Positions 10,945 through 21,387 of a DNA stretch of 49,906 nucleotides are shown piece after piece. The stretch is from the NCBI GenBank assembly GCA_015657535.1, contig JADHZB010001478.1, positions 8,458-58,363 of the forward strand. Reading direction: 5' to 3'. A program made the translations under genes and the position numbers. The stretch's first letter is position 1; each line of letters begins with the position of its first letter. This stretch comes from Nephromyces sp. MM_2019 (taxonomy: Eukaryota > Apicomplexa > Aconoidasida > Nephromycida). A model generated the notes under the pieces. The model was not told where the DNA came from, made no database searches, and worked only from the letters and a program-made list of their open reading frames with translations.

Positions 10945-11826
10945 TGAAAAAAATCCTTCATTTTATCGTCTTGAAAGTGTTCTGCTTCAAAAAAAAACTG
11001 CATTCATTTAACAAAAATAAAGGCAGAATCTCTGTTCTGTTCTCAACTATTTACACAAGGCCAACTCCCATCAGCTTTCATCATATTACTCAACTCTCAT
11101 CAACTCGGTTTTTGACACTAAATCATTTCTAATGTATGCTTATCCGAGATCGGATAAAGAGGAAAATTTTTTAATATTATGGTTTCTGCAATTTCAATAT
11201 GCTCGCGCAATGTGGAGGCAGCAGATATATCTCGTATAAAATTCATCTTGGCATGTTGCTTTGGCTCCATTTTTTTTTGTTTTTTGAGTTGCTGCGACGA
11301 GTTAATAGGTTTTATATACCAAGTAATTTCTTGTTTTCTAGGTGAACAATTTATTTTCCAATTATTTTACCAAAAAAATACGAACACCTTTCTACTCCCT
11401 TTAAAAAGCCTGAGTTTCTGACTTCGCATGGCTCCTAAACAGTAAAATTTCTTGTATGAAAGTTGCTAATATCGCTGAGCTTTTTTTTGTATAAAATGCT
11501 GAAATCTATGTTTTTCCTGAAAATTTGCAATGGCGCATGCTTTGTGTATTTATGGCAAATTCATCAAATTCTTATCAAAACAAGTAGCACACACTTTATT
11601 ACTTGAGCCGGTGATTTTTATGGTAAAAAATTTTCAAGCACAAATTGCTGCTTAGTATAAAGGAATTTTTGCAATGAGCTCAAGTATTTTACTGCGTCAT
11701 AGCTTGCTCTTTTGTTTCATGAGTATGTGCGTGTGTGGTAAAACAGTGATTACAGCGAGAGCATGGAAGAATATAATTAGAAAAGTTATTTGAAACAGGC
11801 AATATCTTACCACCAGGGACAGTTTG
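10945..11826. other. unassigned intergenic stretch
   Basis: AT-rich, with short open frames on both strands but no family motif and no pair of good splice sites. A poly-T run lies near 11270. Confidence 0.4.
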
Positions 11827-11869
11827 AGCTTATTCTACTGCACACGTATCAACAGCGGTAGAATAAGCT
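11827..11869. repeat. 12-bp perfect inverted repeat
   Basis: agcttattctac (11827-11838) and its exact complement gtagaataagct (11858-11869) flank a 19-nt spacer, forming a possible hairpin. It lies just downstream (on the minus strand) of the candidate exons ending at 11922. No poly-T terminator follows on either strand. Confidence 0.7.
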
Positions 11870-11921
11870 ATTTTGCAGCACATAGCAACCGGGAGGATAA
11901 GCTTCATTCCAGTACACTAAC

Positions 11922-12643
11922 CTCCAGTAGCAATAGCTGTAGCGCACATTTTCAAAGTGCAGCACATGCTTCTGCACACCATCTTATAAACTGCTAGTAA
12001 TTTACTCACCATCAGAGTGAAAATCTTCTCCCTATCTTTTTTTTCAATGGTATGAAAAATTTGATATTTTTTCGTTTTAGGTTTCAGGCCAAAGCCTTGG
12101 TACTTGAAGGTTATCCTGGAATTTGTGTGCTCAGGAATTGATTTTCCCACTTCTTCATAGATTTTTAGCCAAACAAAAAGCACTGCAAGGAGCTAAACTA
12201 TGGTCAGCTAAGTTGCGAACGCATAAAGAGTATTTTTCATAGTTTGAGCTTTTTGTATTTTTCGTATAGAGCCGTTTTGTTTAACCCTAACTGCTGAGCT
12301 ATAGTATATAGAAGATATCTATAATACGATGCTCGCACGCAGTAATATATGGGAAGTTTAAAATCCTCCTAAAGTTGCTGGACTTTATTTTGAGTTTTGA
12401 TGAATCATCAAGCACTGCAGCCTGTTTTAATGGGCACTGCATGATATTTTGCGTATATGAAGCCCTCAAGGCTAGGAAAAACCGGGGCTTCGAAGAGATT
12501 TTACTTCCTTGAAGCTGTCTAATTTATGAATACTTCCAAGACTGCCGTAGTTGAGTCGTCGCAAGTAATATCAGATTTTTTTCAATGAGCGTCTAGCTGC
12601 TGCTCTCACCATGAGTTGAAAATAGTCTGCCTGTGTATTGGGC
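11922..12643 (-). CDS. candidate multi-exon gene fragment, product unknown
   Basis: Four minus-strand segments with splice-like borders join without a stop and with matching phase: 12643-12610 (ATTGCAG / GTGAGA), 12518-12483 (weak GTTTTT donor), 12414-12328 (GCTGCAG / GTATTA) and 12182-11922 (CTCCTTGCAG / GTTAGT). The last and longest encodes LFVWLKIYEEVGKSIPEH, later GFGLKPKTKKYQIFH, and could also end at a GTGAGT at 12009. The product is charged, with few Cys until its end, and matches no family I recognise. It is not CPW-WPC. Upstream and downstream exons were not found. Confidence 0.4.
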
Positions 12644-13802
12644 CTGCAATTTAGGCGTGCTACCTACGATTATCCCAAGAATATGCGAAGCCTTCCTGAT
12701 ACTTTTATTTAAGTGATTGACTTATGGGCCATACCCAATATTTGTTACAGAAGCTCTCTTTTTGGTTTAAACTCAATGGATACCATAATTCGGGTAGTCT
12801 TTTTTTTATAAAGCCTACTGTGGAGCAGCTCCTTGTTAAGCTCCCAACTAGGAAGGTTCCGGTACTTATTCACCACAGTATCTTAAGTCCTTATGAATTT
12901 CAGGCTTCCTCGTGTTTCCTAGGCAAAATTTAGAAGGACACATTTGCTTTTTTTTCATTAGTGGCATTTAAATGAAAATAATTGGCATGACCCCTGGTGG
13001 TCTGAAGTACCTGGGTCTTAGTAGTATTCTCCATCTAACCTATTTTGACAACGCTTGCTGCCGGAGCTGCATACAAGAATTATTATCAGCATAATTTGTT
13101 TATGCTATAAAAACATGAAAGCCTACCTTTGAAGGAGGAACTTTACGTTTAGAATCATATATTGGAATGTTTTGACATCTTTACCAGCACTTTTAACGCT
13201 TATCCTGCAAGTGTTTTTTGTTTATTTGTAATCCACATCTTCATTTGAGAAATATGAGAACCAGCCGCCTTAAGATATGCCTTGTTTGATTCGCTTGTGT
13301 TGCTCGACAGCTATATTGCTGCCTGAGACCTGATGTGAGTCCCACGTTATGCTAATGCTTTTTTTTGCGATTCTCACGCGTCAAACGGTTGAGGCTTTTA
13401 TGCTTCACTTGGAAGCTAGCTGCGATAGCTAAATTGATATCAAGTGCTTCATAATACACTTTTTTGAGTAGATATTTTTAAACACTATAGTTTTTAAATG
13501 CTAAGGCTATAGTCTGAAGCGTATATCGCTCTTTTAATGCGGTCATGTAGAAGCTTTTCATTGGATGAAAAGCTATGCGGTCTCACTCTTCGCCTGCTGA
13601 CCTTTGAAGGATGTGCTTGCCGTTGGAGCCATGGTCATGTATCCCTATATAGGCAGTTATCGAGGTGAATTTATTGCAGTTTTAATTTTAAACTGAGATA
13701 CGCACCCTGTTTTCTGCACTCTGGTTAAAAGCCCTTGTTGGTGACAAACCTTAATCTGACTATATTTCTCTTGTAGTATTGTTGGGCAATATGAATCCAA
13801 AG
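12644..13802. other. unassigned stretch
   Basis: Several minus-strand segments of 60-100 nt are open and sit near AG/GT dinucleotides (for example 13200-13070), but alternative frames are equally open, so none is annotated. A short hairpin is noted separately at 13552-13574. Confidence 0.35.
13552..13574. repeat. 10-bp hairpin with 3-nt loop
   Basis: agcttttcat (13552-13561), loop tgg, atgaaaagct (13565-13574): a perfect short hairpin, flanked on both sides by copies of gcggtc. No function is evident. Confidence 0.6.
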
Positions 13803-14321
13803 TTACTGAGCTGCTTCGCCCACACTAGACGAAGTCTCAACGCCAGTATCTTTTTTACATGTTGCAAGTATCCCCCAAAATGTTATCATTATAAAGACTA
13901 GTATTCATCAAGGATTAATAGCAATTTCATGACAGACTAAAATTATGCCATTTTTCTAATGCAGGCAAGCATGTTATTCCGATGGATTATTTATGCTAAG
14001 CCATTGTATTTGAAATTTTGGGAGCAACTTAATTGTAGCTTATCGGAGTTCTAAGAATAGTTTGAGCGTTACGGCTGGAAATAGTTTTCGTGCAAGAAGT
14101 TGCTCGCAACTCTTTCTATCGATTAGGGTTCGGTGTTATTATTGGAATTTCTCCTATACCTGAACAGGTAGAACAAGAAAACTTTTTTTTGAGAAAGACT
14201 TTTGGATCAAATGTCGTATCTTTGCGCAAAACGTATTCTATGAATATATCTTGACACCCATTCGTAAATTTATGGCACTCTGCGTCGCTAGGTAAAAGTT
14301 GAAATATGAAGGAGTATTCGC
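13803..14321 (-). CDS. possible 3' end of the CPW-WPC gene
   Basis: If the exon ending at 14608 (WP + t) splices to 14321, the join restores Cys of WPC and reads on for 54 codons, including AECHKFTNGCQDIF, which resembles the start of another module (C-x6-C), to a possible donor at 14159. A later segment near 13900-13803, entered after AATACTAG, gives a hydrophobic stretch FIMITFWGIL, a short polar tail and a stop. The acceptor at 14322 has a poor pyrimidine tract and the final exon is a guess. Confidence 0.3.
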
Positions 14322-14607
14322 CTAACTTTTTACCGCATTAAAGAGTAATTAATAGCGGATATAACTTAATGGCTGCGACTCTGTCTACGCAAGAGTCTCT
14401 CACTTTCTTAACTACAATAAAGAATATGGTATAAGTAATATCAGTAGCTTTCCGTATGCTGGAAGCTGTAAAATCTTGTTCAGCTAAATTAGTTACTGTT
14501 TAGACAGCGGGGAGGGGAGCGCAAATATAAGCAAATTGGTGACCAAACTTATTTTTAAAAATTACACCAATGATAGGAGAGTTTCATGAAATTACGAAGC
14601 AACTTAC

Positions 14608-15242
14608 AAGGCCAAGAAACTTCACATTCAATCATCTTCTGCTTTTGCTGGCTTTTGCTCAACTCTGAAAACTTCATTATCCTGTCGCAAGGCCCTATTA
14701 GACAGATATTATTATGTGAAAAGGACAGGGTGGAGATAGCTTTCGTGATGTAGCGGTAAAGACAAGCGCCTGAGGCCGTGTCACAAAGATATAGGGTAAC
14801 AGCAGCGCGGTCTTATATGACTCCGTAAAAGCCGCTGAACATTATTTCATGCCGTTTTAATTTTGATCGTGAATATAAAAACTACTTATCTTCTGGTGAG
14901 AGCGCTTTTTAAAATTAATTTCTAGCGACTACATTACTTTAAAATTCTACAAAAAAATGCCTTTGAAAAATTGTTTTTACCCGCGAAATTAATTACATAA
15001 AGATATTTTGGGATTCATGAACATGTTGCAATACTTTTCAAATCACCTGGTATCCAGCTAACCTACTTTCCTTCCATCTTTAAGCATACATCACCATTGC
15101 CATAATATGTTGGATATAACTTTTAAAATATTATCTTGTGAACCTTCGTAGTCAAGTGGTGCGGTGCAAGTCTCTCCGTCTCCCTCGTCGGTCCAGCCTA
15201 TTGCGCATACGGAATCAAAGTTCCGCTCACAACTTCCTCGGT
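14608..15242 (-). CDS. CPW-WPC module 5, closest to consensus
   Basis: Exon 15242-15144, after TTGATTTCAG, reads GSCERNFDSVCAIGW and ETCTAPLDYE; exon 14694-14608, after CTAATAG, completes Gly and reads GPCDRIMKFSEL, then MIECEVSWP before CCTT|GTAAGT, leaving t to complete Cys of WPC. All hallmark positions except CPW Pro are present. This is the strongest family evidence in the gene. Confidence 0.85.
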
Positions 15243-18200
15243 CTGAAATCAATGAAAAATAACTTTAAAATTTTTTTTGTAGAATTTCCAATCATGTTAT
15301 GTCCTGAAAGGACTAAAATAACGCGCTTTATGGAGCACAATTAAAAAACTTCTGAAAATGCTGAGCTTGCTAATAATTGACTCTATGAACCTATGTGAAT
15401 TCCAAAAGAATCGGCATCAAAGTCGTTTAAAAATCAAAAAAAGTTTTTCTGAGCTGCCAAACAGTCTTCTAACGAAGTCAGAGTTTCATTAATGTATACT
15501 AAATACAATATCCGACGAATAACTTGAAGATGAGAAAGCTACAAACTAGTTTGTAAAAACAGCAGATTTTCGTCAAATCTATCAGCAAAATTCGTGTTAA
15601 TTCATGTGCTTCTTAGTCTTCGACATGGCAAGCAGCAATTTTGCGTTGTATCTTGGGCATAGCCATCATGAAAAAGCTCGCAAAGGCACCTTTTCATGAA
15701 AGCTTAGGGTAAAAAGGATATAAATACCTTTATAAGGAAAATAGAGCTCGCAGTCTGAAAATTTTTATGTGGAGCAGTAGCTTGTAGTGGTGGCTTCAAG
15801 AAAATATTATTTTCTCGTAATATTTACCAAACGCCATATCCTTTATGCTTGAAATCGTTTTTTGTTTAAAATTCATAATTTCTGGGCAGCTCTCAGTAGG
15901 AATATGCTGCGTAGGAGCTTTACAGTTATCTAGAGGAAACCAGCTTGGCAGAAAATTTCAGTATTCATTCGAAAAAAATGAACTTTCGCTTTAAGGCAAA
16001 GGAGAGCCTTCAAATAGAAATTACCATCATCAAGCGAAGTCCAGCCCCTAAAGTTGAAACAGCAACAATTAAGAATCAGTGCCTATTGTGTGTTTGAACT
16101 AAAGGCTTAAAATTATGTGGTAATTTCTTGTAATAGTCTCGTATCTATTTCAAATGCAAAACTCGCTAAGTAAATAAGAAAAACCTTAAGCACTGCGCTT
16201 TATCAACAAGTAGGTCACGTAAATCGGTTATATAGCTAGAAAATCTATCTGACTATAACTTGAAGCTATCAGATCTACCCGCATTCTCACGAAGGAACTA
16301 TAAAATTAGTAAGGGTATTTTATATCCCATGAAAATTTTGATGCGCACTTTTACTGGTCAACTGAGATGCATCTTTTTGATAAACTTGTGAAAAAAAAAT
16401 TCTGCGCTGATTATTCCTAATTGTATTAATGGCTCTTATCGCTAATCGCCTCAATTTCTAAAAAAATTTTGTAATAAAAAGAGTGCGCAATGGAATTCTT
16501 TTTAAGATTACAATTTCTAGCCAAAAAGTTATAAAATTTTATAATAAAGCACAATATGCTTTGCTATTATACCATTTAACTACCCCCTCATTACCACTGC
16601 ATTTTACCGTTGCTCAAAAAAATTATACCCACAAAAAAGGTAGCTAGAAAAAAATATAAAAGCATTTTTCCCGATAATATTCTCAAAAATAGTTATTTTT
16701 GTAAAGAGGAAAACTGGATTGAAATGGTGAGATTTTTTTCCTTCACATAAAATAAAAAAAAAGTACTGAGAATATGTGAGCTATTTTATTTTTAATCTTA
16801 GGCGGGAGTAAAAGCTTTTATATAAACTAGCTATACTGTATAAACCACTATTGAAAATATGCCTGATTTTTTTCCCCTTAATTCACCAAAATAAATTTTA
16901 GAAGCAACAAATATTACAATGGACATTGGACTTCAAAGTTCCTATGATATTTTTTGGTGGCAACGCGCTTCCAGATGGCATCACATTTTTTTTCAAAATT
17001 ATCGATTTTTTCTGGATTATTCTTGATCAGCTAAAAAACAAAGGAAATATGTGGGAGCTTCTGCTTTATATAAGCAATCCGTAGTTATTTCTAACAAAAA
17101 AGATGTGGTAAAAAAAAGTCGACTGTCACTTTATTTTGTAAAATAAAAAGCATAGAATGAATCCATGAAATTTGGAGCCCCTGCAGCACGTTACCTTGGT
17201 TGTCATTATCTTTTCACAAGATCCTGTATTAAGTTAGTGTCTTTCATAGATTAAAAATAAAGCTACACTGTGCTGCCCATTAGTATACCTGAGTAGCTAC
17301 TGGGTGCTCTACATTTGTCCTCAGGCATTTTCTCCCACCCTTCTGGAATTGAAAATAAGCAAAAAAGTAGAACAATTACTTATTTTTGATAAATTACCGG
17401 TACCATAAGTTAAGCTATTGCTTTTCAATTATAATTTAAACCACTTTAAAAACTTTAAATTACGCAGTCATAGTTTTCATAGCAAAGAGTTCGAGGGCTG
17501 AAAAGTAGTTTGCAAGATCTTTAAGTCTTACTAAAATCATTTTTTATCTTTAAATTAAGCTTCGTGGACAATTTTTCTGCGCAGTACCTATTAAATTGCT
17601 AAAATGTAATTTCATGCCAGGCCTTAAGGCAATATAAAATTTGTGGTTACAAAATACGCAGGTCCTTTAAATAAAATATTGAATATGCCTTACCTGGGCA
17701 TGTTGCTTGTGGATCTCGTAAAAACGGAAGACAAGGCCATCTGCAAAAAAATTTATTAGAACACGCAGTCTTTCATACTTAAAACTCAAGTAATTAAATT
17801 TCCACGTAAAGGTCACTTTTTCTTAATGCTTACAGTACCTAACACCTTCTTCTTCCTCAAATTTTTGCTTTGAAAGTACGTTCGTAAAAATTACAGGATC
17901 TGATCGCCCTTCTTAGAAATAGTATAGATTTTTTTAATATTAAAGTATTATATTTTTTTTTTTTCACGAAAACAAAATACTTTTTGCATGAGCGGGGGGC
18001 TGACATTTATTTTTTCCAATAAAAGTCCAAGAAATTGGGCACTCAGCGGTATAATCATTTCCTGCTGGACAATTTTTTGGGAGTAGAGGCCAAAAAGCAC
18101 CGCACGCCGTACTCCTGGAAAAAATTCAATCTTACTCCTGTCATCACTTCAACCGTATTTTCTCATTCTATTCTCCAAACTTGATTTTGTGTCGCTATTT

Positions 18201-21200
18201 CAATGCATTAGATAAAATTTGTTAAAAATAATTGGAGTGTATTTTTTATTGTATATTAGATTTTAGCACTACTTCTCAACAGAAGAAAATGCAGCTCAAC
18301 GAAATAAACCTAATTTGCCGTTAAACCCCAATAGTCACAATCCATTAAACAAGTTAATGCCTAATTAGGTATTACCAGCTGGGCTTTCTTTCTTCAGGAA
18401 ATAAATCCATTTTTCGCATCTTCTATATGCAGAATATGTTTTTTCTTGCCAGGTTTCTATTAAGAGTACTTACTTTGTTGCAAGGGCCTTTGTAGGCCTT
18501 GCTCGGGTGACATTCAGTTGACACCGAAAAAAATCCTTCTGGACACTGCCAATTGTCAACATAATACAATTTTTACTATATGCGCATTTGTTTTTTCAAT
18601 TATTTTTTATCAATTTTTCCTGGAAAAAGTAATTTCCCAAGTATACCTGATGAGAATAGTCTCTCAAGGTTTCTTCTTTAGGTGTTTCCTCCAAATTCTG
18701 TTTTGCAAAATAGTCATATTTGAAGCATTGTCTTAAGCATAAAAATATCTCTTACTTTCTCGAAGGTTTCTATTTCTTTTTTAGAAAACTTTTTTTTTTC
18801 ACCAGGATTTAGAATAGCAGATATTAAGGACTGCCTCATTCCTTCTAAAAAGTAAAAAATGGCAAACAATAATGTTAAATAAGTTCACAAAACTTAAAAG
18901 CTGCAGCAATTGTTCCATTGCTGAGAAACTCCAATTTTTTTTCAAAATTCTATCTGTTTTAATTGATTCAACTGATAAGCTTTGAATTTACTTAATTCTG
19001 CTTGAAAGCTATGAAGTACAATGTCTAACATGCAAGTCTAGAGACTCTTAATATCATCTGCAAATTTTTAGTATTTCATAAATCTACCATTTTCCTTTGA
19101 ATTATAAAAGGATCAGATAATTTTATATCGCACGAGTATTTCAATTTTATTATAAAAAACTCGTTTTCCGTAAGTTCTGAAGAGGATTTCCCCAGAAGTG
19201 TTTTCAGTCGATTATCCATTTACCGGAATTTTTTTCAACTGAAAAAAAAGAACATTAAAAATTATAAGTTTATTTAGACTAATATTTCTGTAATGATGAC
19301 ATCCCTATTCAATACTTATAACTTTTATATTCAAGATGCTGCCATAATTTGTGTATTGAACAGCAGCGTTTTTCTTAATCTGGATATATATTGCTGGAAA
19401 ATATTTTCAGACATTTCTTATATAATACAATAAAAATACAGGGACACTAACTAGTTTATATACCTTGCTTAACAAAAAAGAGATTTAATCAATAGAATCT
19501 GATGCTAATGTAAAACTCTTTTCTACCTTGAATTACGCCTAGTTTATCGGGCTCTCAAAAATTTATATTGGTAATTCAATAAAGTTATGGGATGAAACTT
19601 GAGATGCAGTTCTACCCTTCTACTTGCCTCCATTAGAAAACAATTCAGATGCCTCCATAATAGAGTACCCACTATGCTGAAGTAATTACTCAACAAACTA
19701 TTTTATAATCATACATATGACCAGGCACGTAGAATGGCGTTTGCCGTTAAAACTAATTTACAAATTTTCAATGTGAGCCACAATCACTATGTTGATTACG
19801 TGGTTTAATCTGGCCAAAGACATCGCCGGCAGTTTGCACGTTTTCTGCAAATTTTGATAGAATTTTTGGTGAAAGGTAGAGTCCACGATAACCTCAGCTT
19901 TTACTTGATGCGAATTCTCCTTTTTTGCTGAACAATCATGACATAGTATTAAATTGAGTTTTTTTTTCTAGTTATTCACCTAGACTTTAAAGGATACGTT
20001 GCTTATGTCTGTTTCACTAAAGGATACTTCCTGTTTGTCATATAAGCATTTTCTGTGATCTCAAAACTGCGATGAAGGTTCTACGCGCAATATCGAACAT
20101 CGATAATTATGTTTAAAAGCTTAAAAAAACTACTGATTCATAGCACGTGCTAGAACTACTATATATCACTTCCTTCTATAAATTTGTTTTACTTACATTG
20201 CCTTTTTTTCTTTTTCTTTTCCAGGTGAGGGAGCCTTCGGCAACGCAGGCTCGCCATTTTTCTCATAGACACTCTTGTTTATTCTACCAGTGATAGCTGC
20301 AATATTTTCATTGAAGTTATATGTTAACAAGCAAGTTTTGTCAGCAAAAACTATGTATTTTACAAAGTTTTTTCATGTTCTTGAGCAATGGAGGCGCAGC
20401 AATTAACTTTTTAAATAGATAGCTCTCATATTTTTAGCTGAGATAGATAAAAAAATCCTAATCTAATATTGTAGCTATTTTTCTTCGTTTTGCAATGTGG
20501 AAATTTTGCTAAATTTGTATCAATTTATCATTAAATGATTTTCTCATTGCTATATTTTGTTAACCTGGTTTTTACACAAATGAATTGAGTGATACATTAA
20601 TCGAATGTACTAATGAAAATGCTCAGGCAAGCTATAACGAAATTAAGTATGTTTCACCGGTAAAATTAGCGATAGCACTTCATAGGGCATATAATACGCT
20701 AAAAACCTGCCTTAGCTTCTAGATGGCTAAAGGTATAAGCATTTAAGCGGGACAGGGCAGCTACAATAAAGCAAAGATAATAAAGTAAGATGAATAGAAT
20801 ACAATCACACTGTAGCAAAAAACCTAATTGACAGACGAACTTTACTCTCAACTTTTAAGAATGCCAATAGAATAGCCATTTCCTGTGTGCTATATTTTAC
20901 TTTTCCTGCCACAGAGCGTAGAAATGCTACGACACAATGAAAAAGTCATTAAATAGCACCTTCAATTTGTTCTATTTCTTTTTTAGCCTCCCGTACTGGA
21001 TCTTTCTCAGTGTATGCTTCGCTGATTTCAGGATGACTCGCATCCTGTGCATTAACTGAAATTTCACGAGGTTTTTCCAGCGGAAGAAAGAGTATTCCAT
21101 CAGAATTTGGTAGCTGGAGAAAACTAGGCCGCATCCTCACCGCTGCCACGTTGGAAAGCGGGTAGCGACAGTCGTAAAGTAGCACTATTAAAGTTCCGAA

Positions 21201-21272
21201 GAGAAACTGGAGTAAAAACTTTCTTTTACTGTTTACAGCGCTATTATTATCTCGGAATTTGCTATTATCCAT
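14608..21272 (-). CDS. CPW-WPC domain protein, secreted or surface, many short exons
   Basis: Reading the minus strand, exons joined by phase are 21272-20960, 20296-20197, 19927-19905, 19844-19800, 19752-19715, 19676-19624, about 19007-18991 (least certain), 18920-18894, 18844-18756, 18697-18647, 18545-18474, 18422-18376, 18114-17981, 17911-17839, 17740-17694, 17342-17289, 17180-17152, 17030-16918, 16047-16025, 15929-15828, 15754-15728, 15242-15144 and 14694-14608. The ATG at 21272 follows an in-frame stop; the N terminus has a hydrophobic segment FLLQFLFGTLIVLL fitting a signal peptide or anchor. From 18697 on the protein repeats the CPW-WPC pattern (C-x-x-DY-x3-CPxGW ... C-x-AP-x-x-Y-x-GPC ... 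F ... E-x-x-C-x3-WPC). The family is known on Plasmodium mosquito-stage parasites and in coccidia; exact role here unknown. The 3' end is unresolved. Confidence 0.75.
15728..16047 (-). CDS. CPW-WPC module 4
   Basis: Exon 16047-16025 is only 23 nt and completes CPLGWTSLDD across an 870-nt intron; exon 15929-15828 continues NCKAPTQH and PTESCPEIMNF and ends GCGTTTG|GTAAAT; exon 15754-15728 gives CELYFPYK. Order and Cys spacing match the family, but WPC has become FPY. All joins are phase-consistent (2, 1, 1, 1). Confidence 0.7.
16918..17342 (-). CDS. CPW-WPC module 3
   Basis: Exon 17342-17289 completes CPEGW and reads GWEKMPEDKCRAPSSYS. Exon 17030-16918, after GTTTTTTAG, reads KIDNFEKKCDAIWKR and ends FEVQCP with two bases left. 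The linking exon 17180-17152 (APNFMDSFY) fits the GPC-to-F region, but its only in-frame exit is a GC dinucleotide, so it is either a rare GC-AG donor or a defect. GPC is GAP and WPC is WKR here. Confidence 0.65.
17694..17911 (-). CDS. CPW-WPC module 2, C-terminal half with canonical WPC
   Basis: Exon 17911-17839 ends KFEEEEGV plus two bases; exon 17740-17694, after TTTTTTGCAG, completes Arg and reads WPCLPFLRDPQATCP before CCCAG|GTAAGG. The Y-x-GPC element of this module is not recognisable. An alternative acceptor at 17899 is in frame. Confidence 0.75.
17981..18697 (-). CDS. CPW-WPC module 1 and start of module 2
   Basis: Exon 18697-18647 ends LRDYSHQ; exon 18545-18474 (donor AACAAA|GTAAGT) begins CPEGFFSVSTEC and ends YKGPCNK; exon 18422-18376 encodes MDLFPEERKPS; exon 18114-17981 opens with W-S-T-A-C and the WPC-equivalent FWPL, then starts module 2 with NDYTAECPISWTF and NKCQPP. 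Joined, these give DYSxxCPEGF, C-x-P-x3-Y-x-GPC and FWP in the expected order and spacing. Introns are 101, 51 and 261 nt. WPC is WPL here. Confidence 0.8.
18756..21272 (-). CDS. CPW-WPC gene, N-terminal non-repeat region
   Basis: The first two exons are well supported. Exon 21272-20960 encodes the hydrophobic N terminus and an acidic stretch ending KKEIEQIE; exon 20296-20197 has an ATTGCAG acceptor and GTAAGT donor and encodes ITGRINKSVYEKNGEPALPK. The next exons are short (17-53 nt) and chosen because they keep phase: for example 19844-19800 encodes NVQTAGDVFGQIKP. Exon 18844-18756 encodes GMRQSLISAILNPGEKKKF and ends GAGAAA|GTAAGA. The region is Lys/Glu-rich with few Cys and may form helices. 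The 17-nt exon near 19000 is the weakest link. Confidence 0.55.
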
Positions 21273-21387
21273 GTCCACTTATCAGGATTTTAGCTCTTAT
21301 CACCAAACAAAAAATACCCGGCGGATAAGTGGTACCTTTGTACCCCTCTGATGACCTTCCCTTGACCATAGAGCGGGTGTTTATGGC

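Noticed and set aside
14735..14815. tRNA-like GTAGCGGTAAAGAC...GCGCCTGAGGCC segment
   Set aside because: No T-arm or B box follows. It lies in the intron between CPW-WPC exons 15242-15144 and 14694-14608.
15138..15240. tRNA-like stretch with A-box-like TAGTCAAGTGGT and a CGGAA/TTCCG hairpin
   Set aside because: On the minus strand this is the CPW-WPC exon 15242-15144 with conserved ERNFDSVCAIGW and TAPLDYE; no B box is present.
19742..19930. A 60-codon minus-strand frame resembling a trigger-factor N domain
   Set aside because: The similarity is loose. A shorter exon in another frame (19844-19800) has a better acceptor and keeps phase with its neighbours in the CPW-WPC gene.
19950..20070. 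Minus-strand segment reading FEITENAYMTNRKYPL after ATCGCAG
   Set aside because: Its entry phase fits exon 2, but no donor leaves it in a phase compatible with the next exon.
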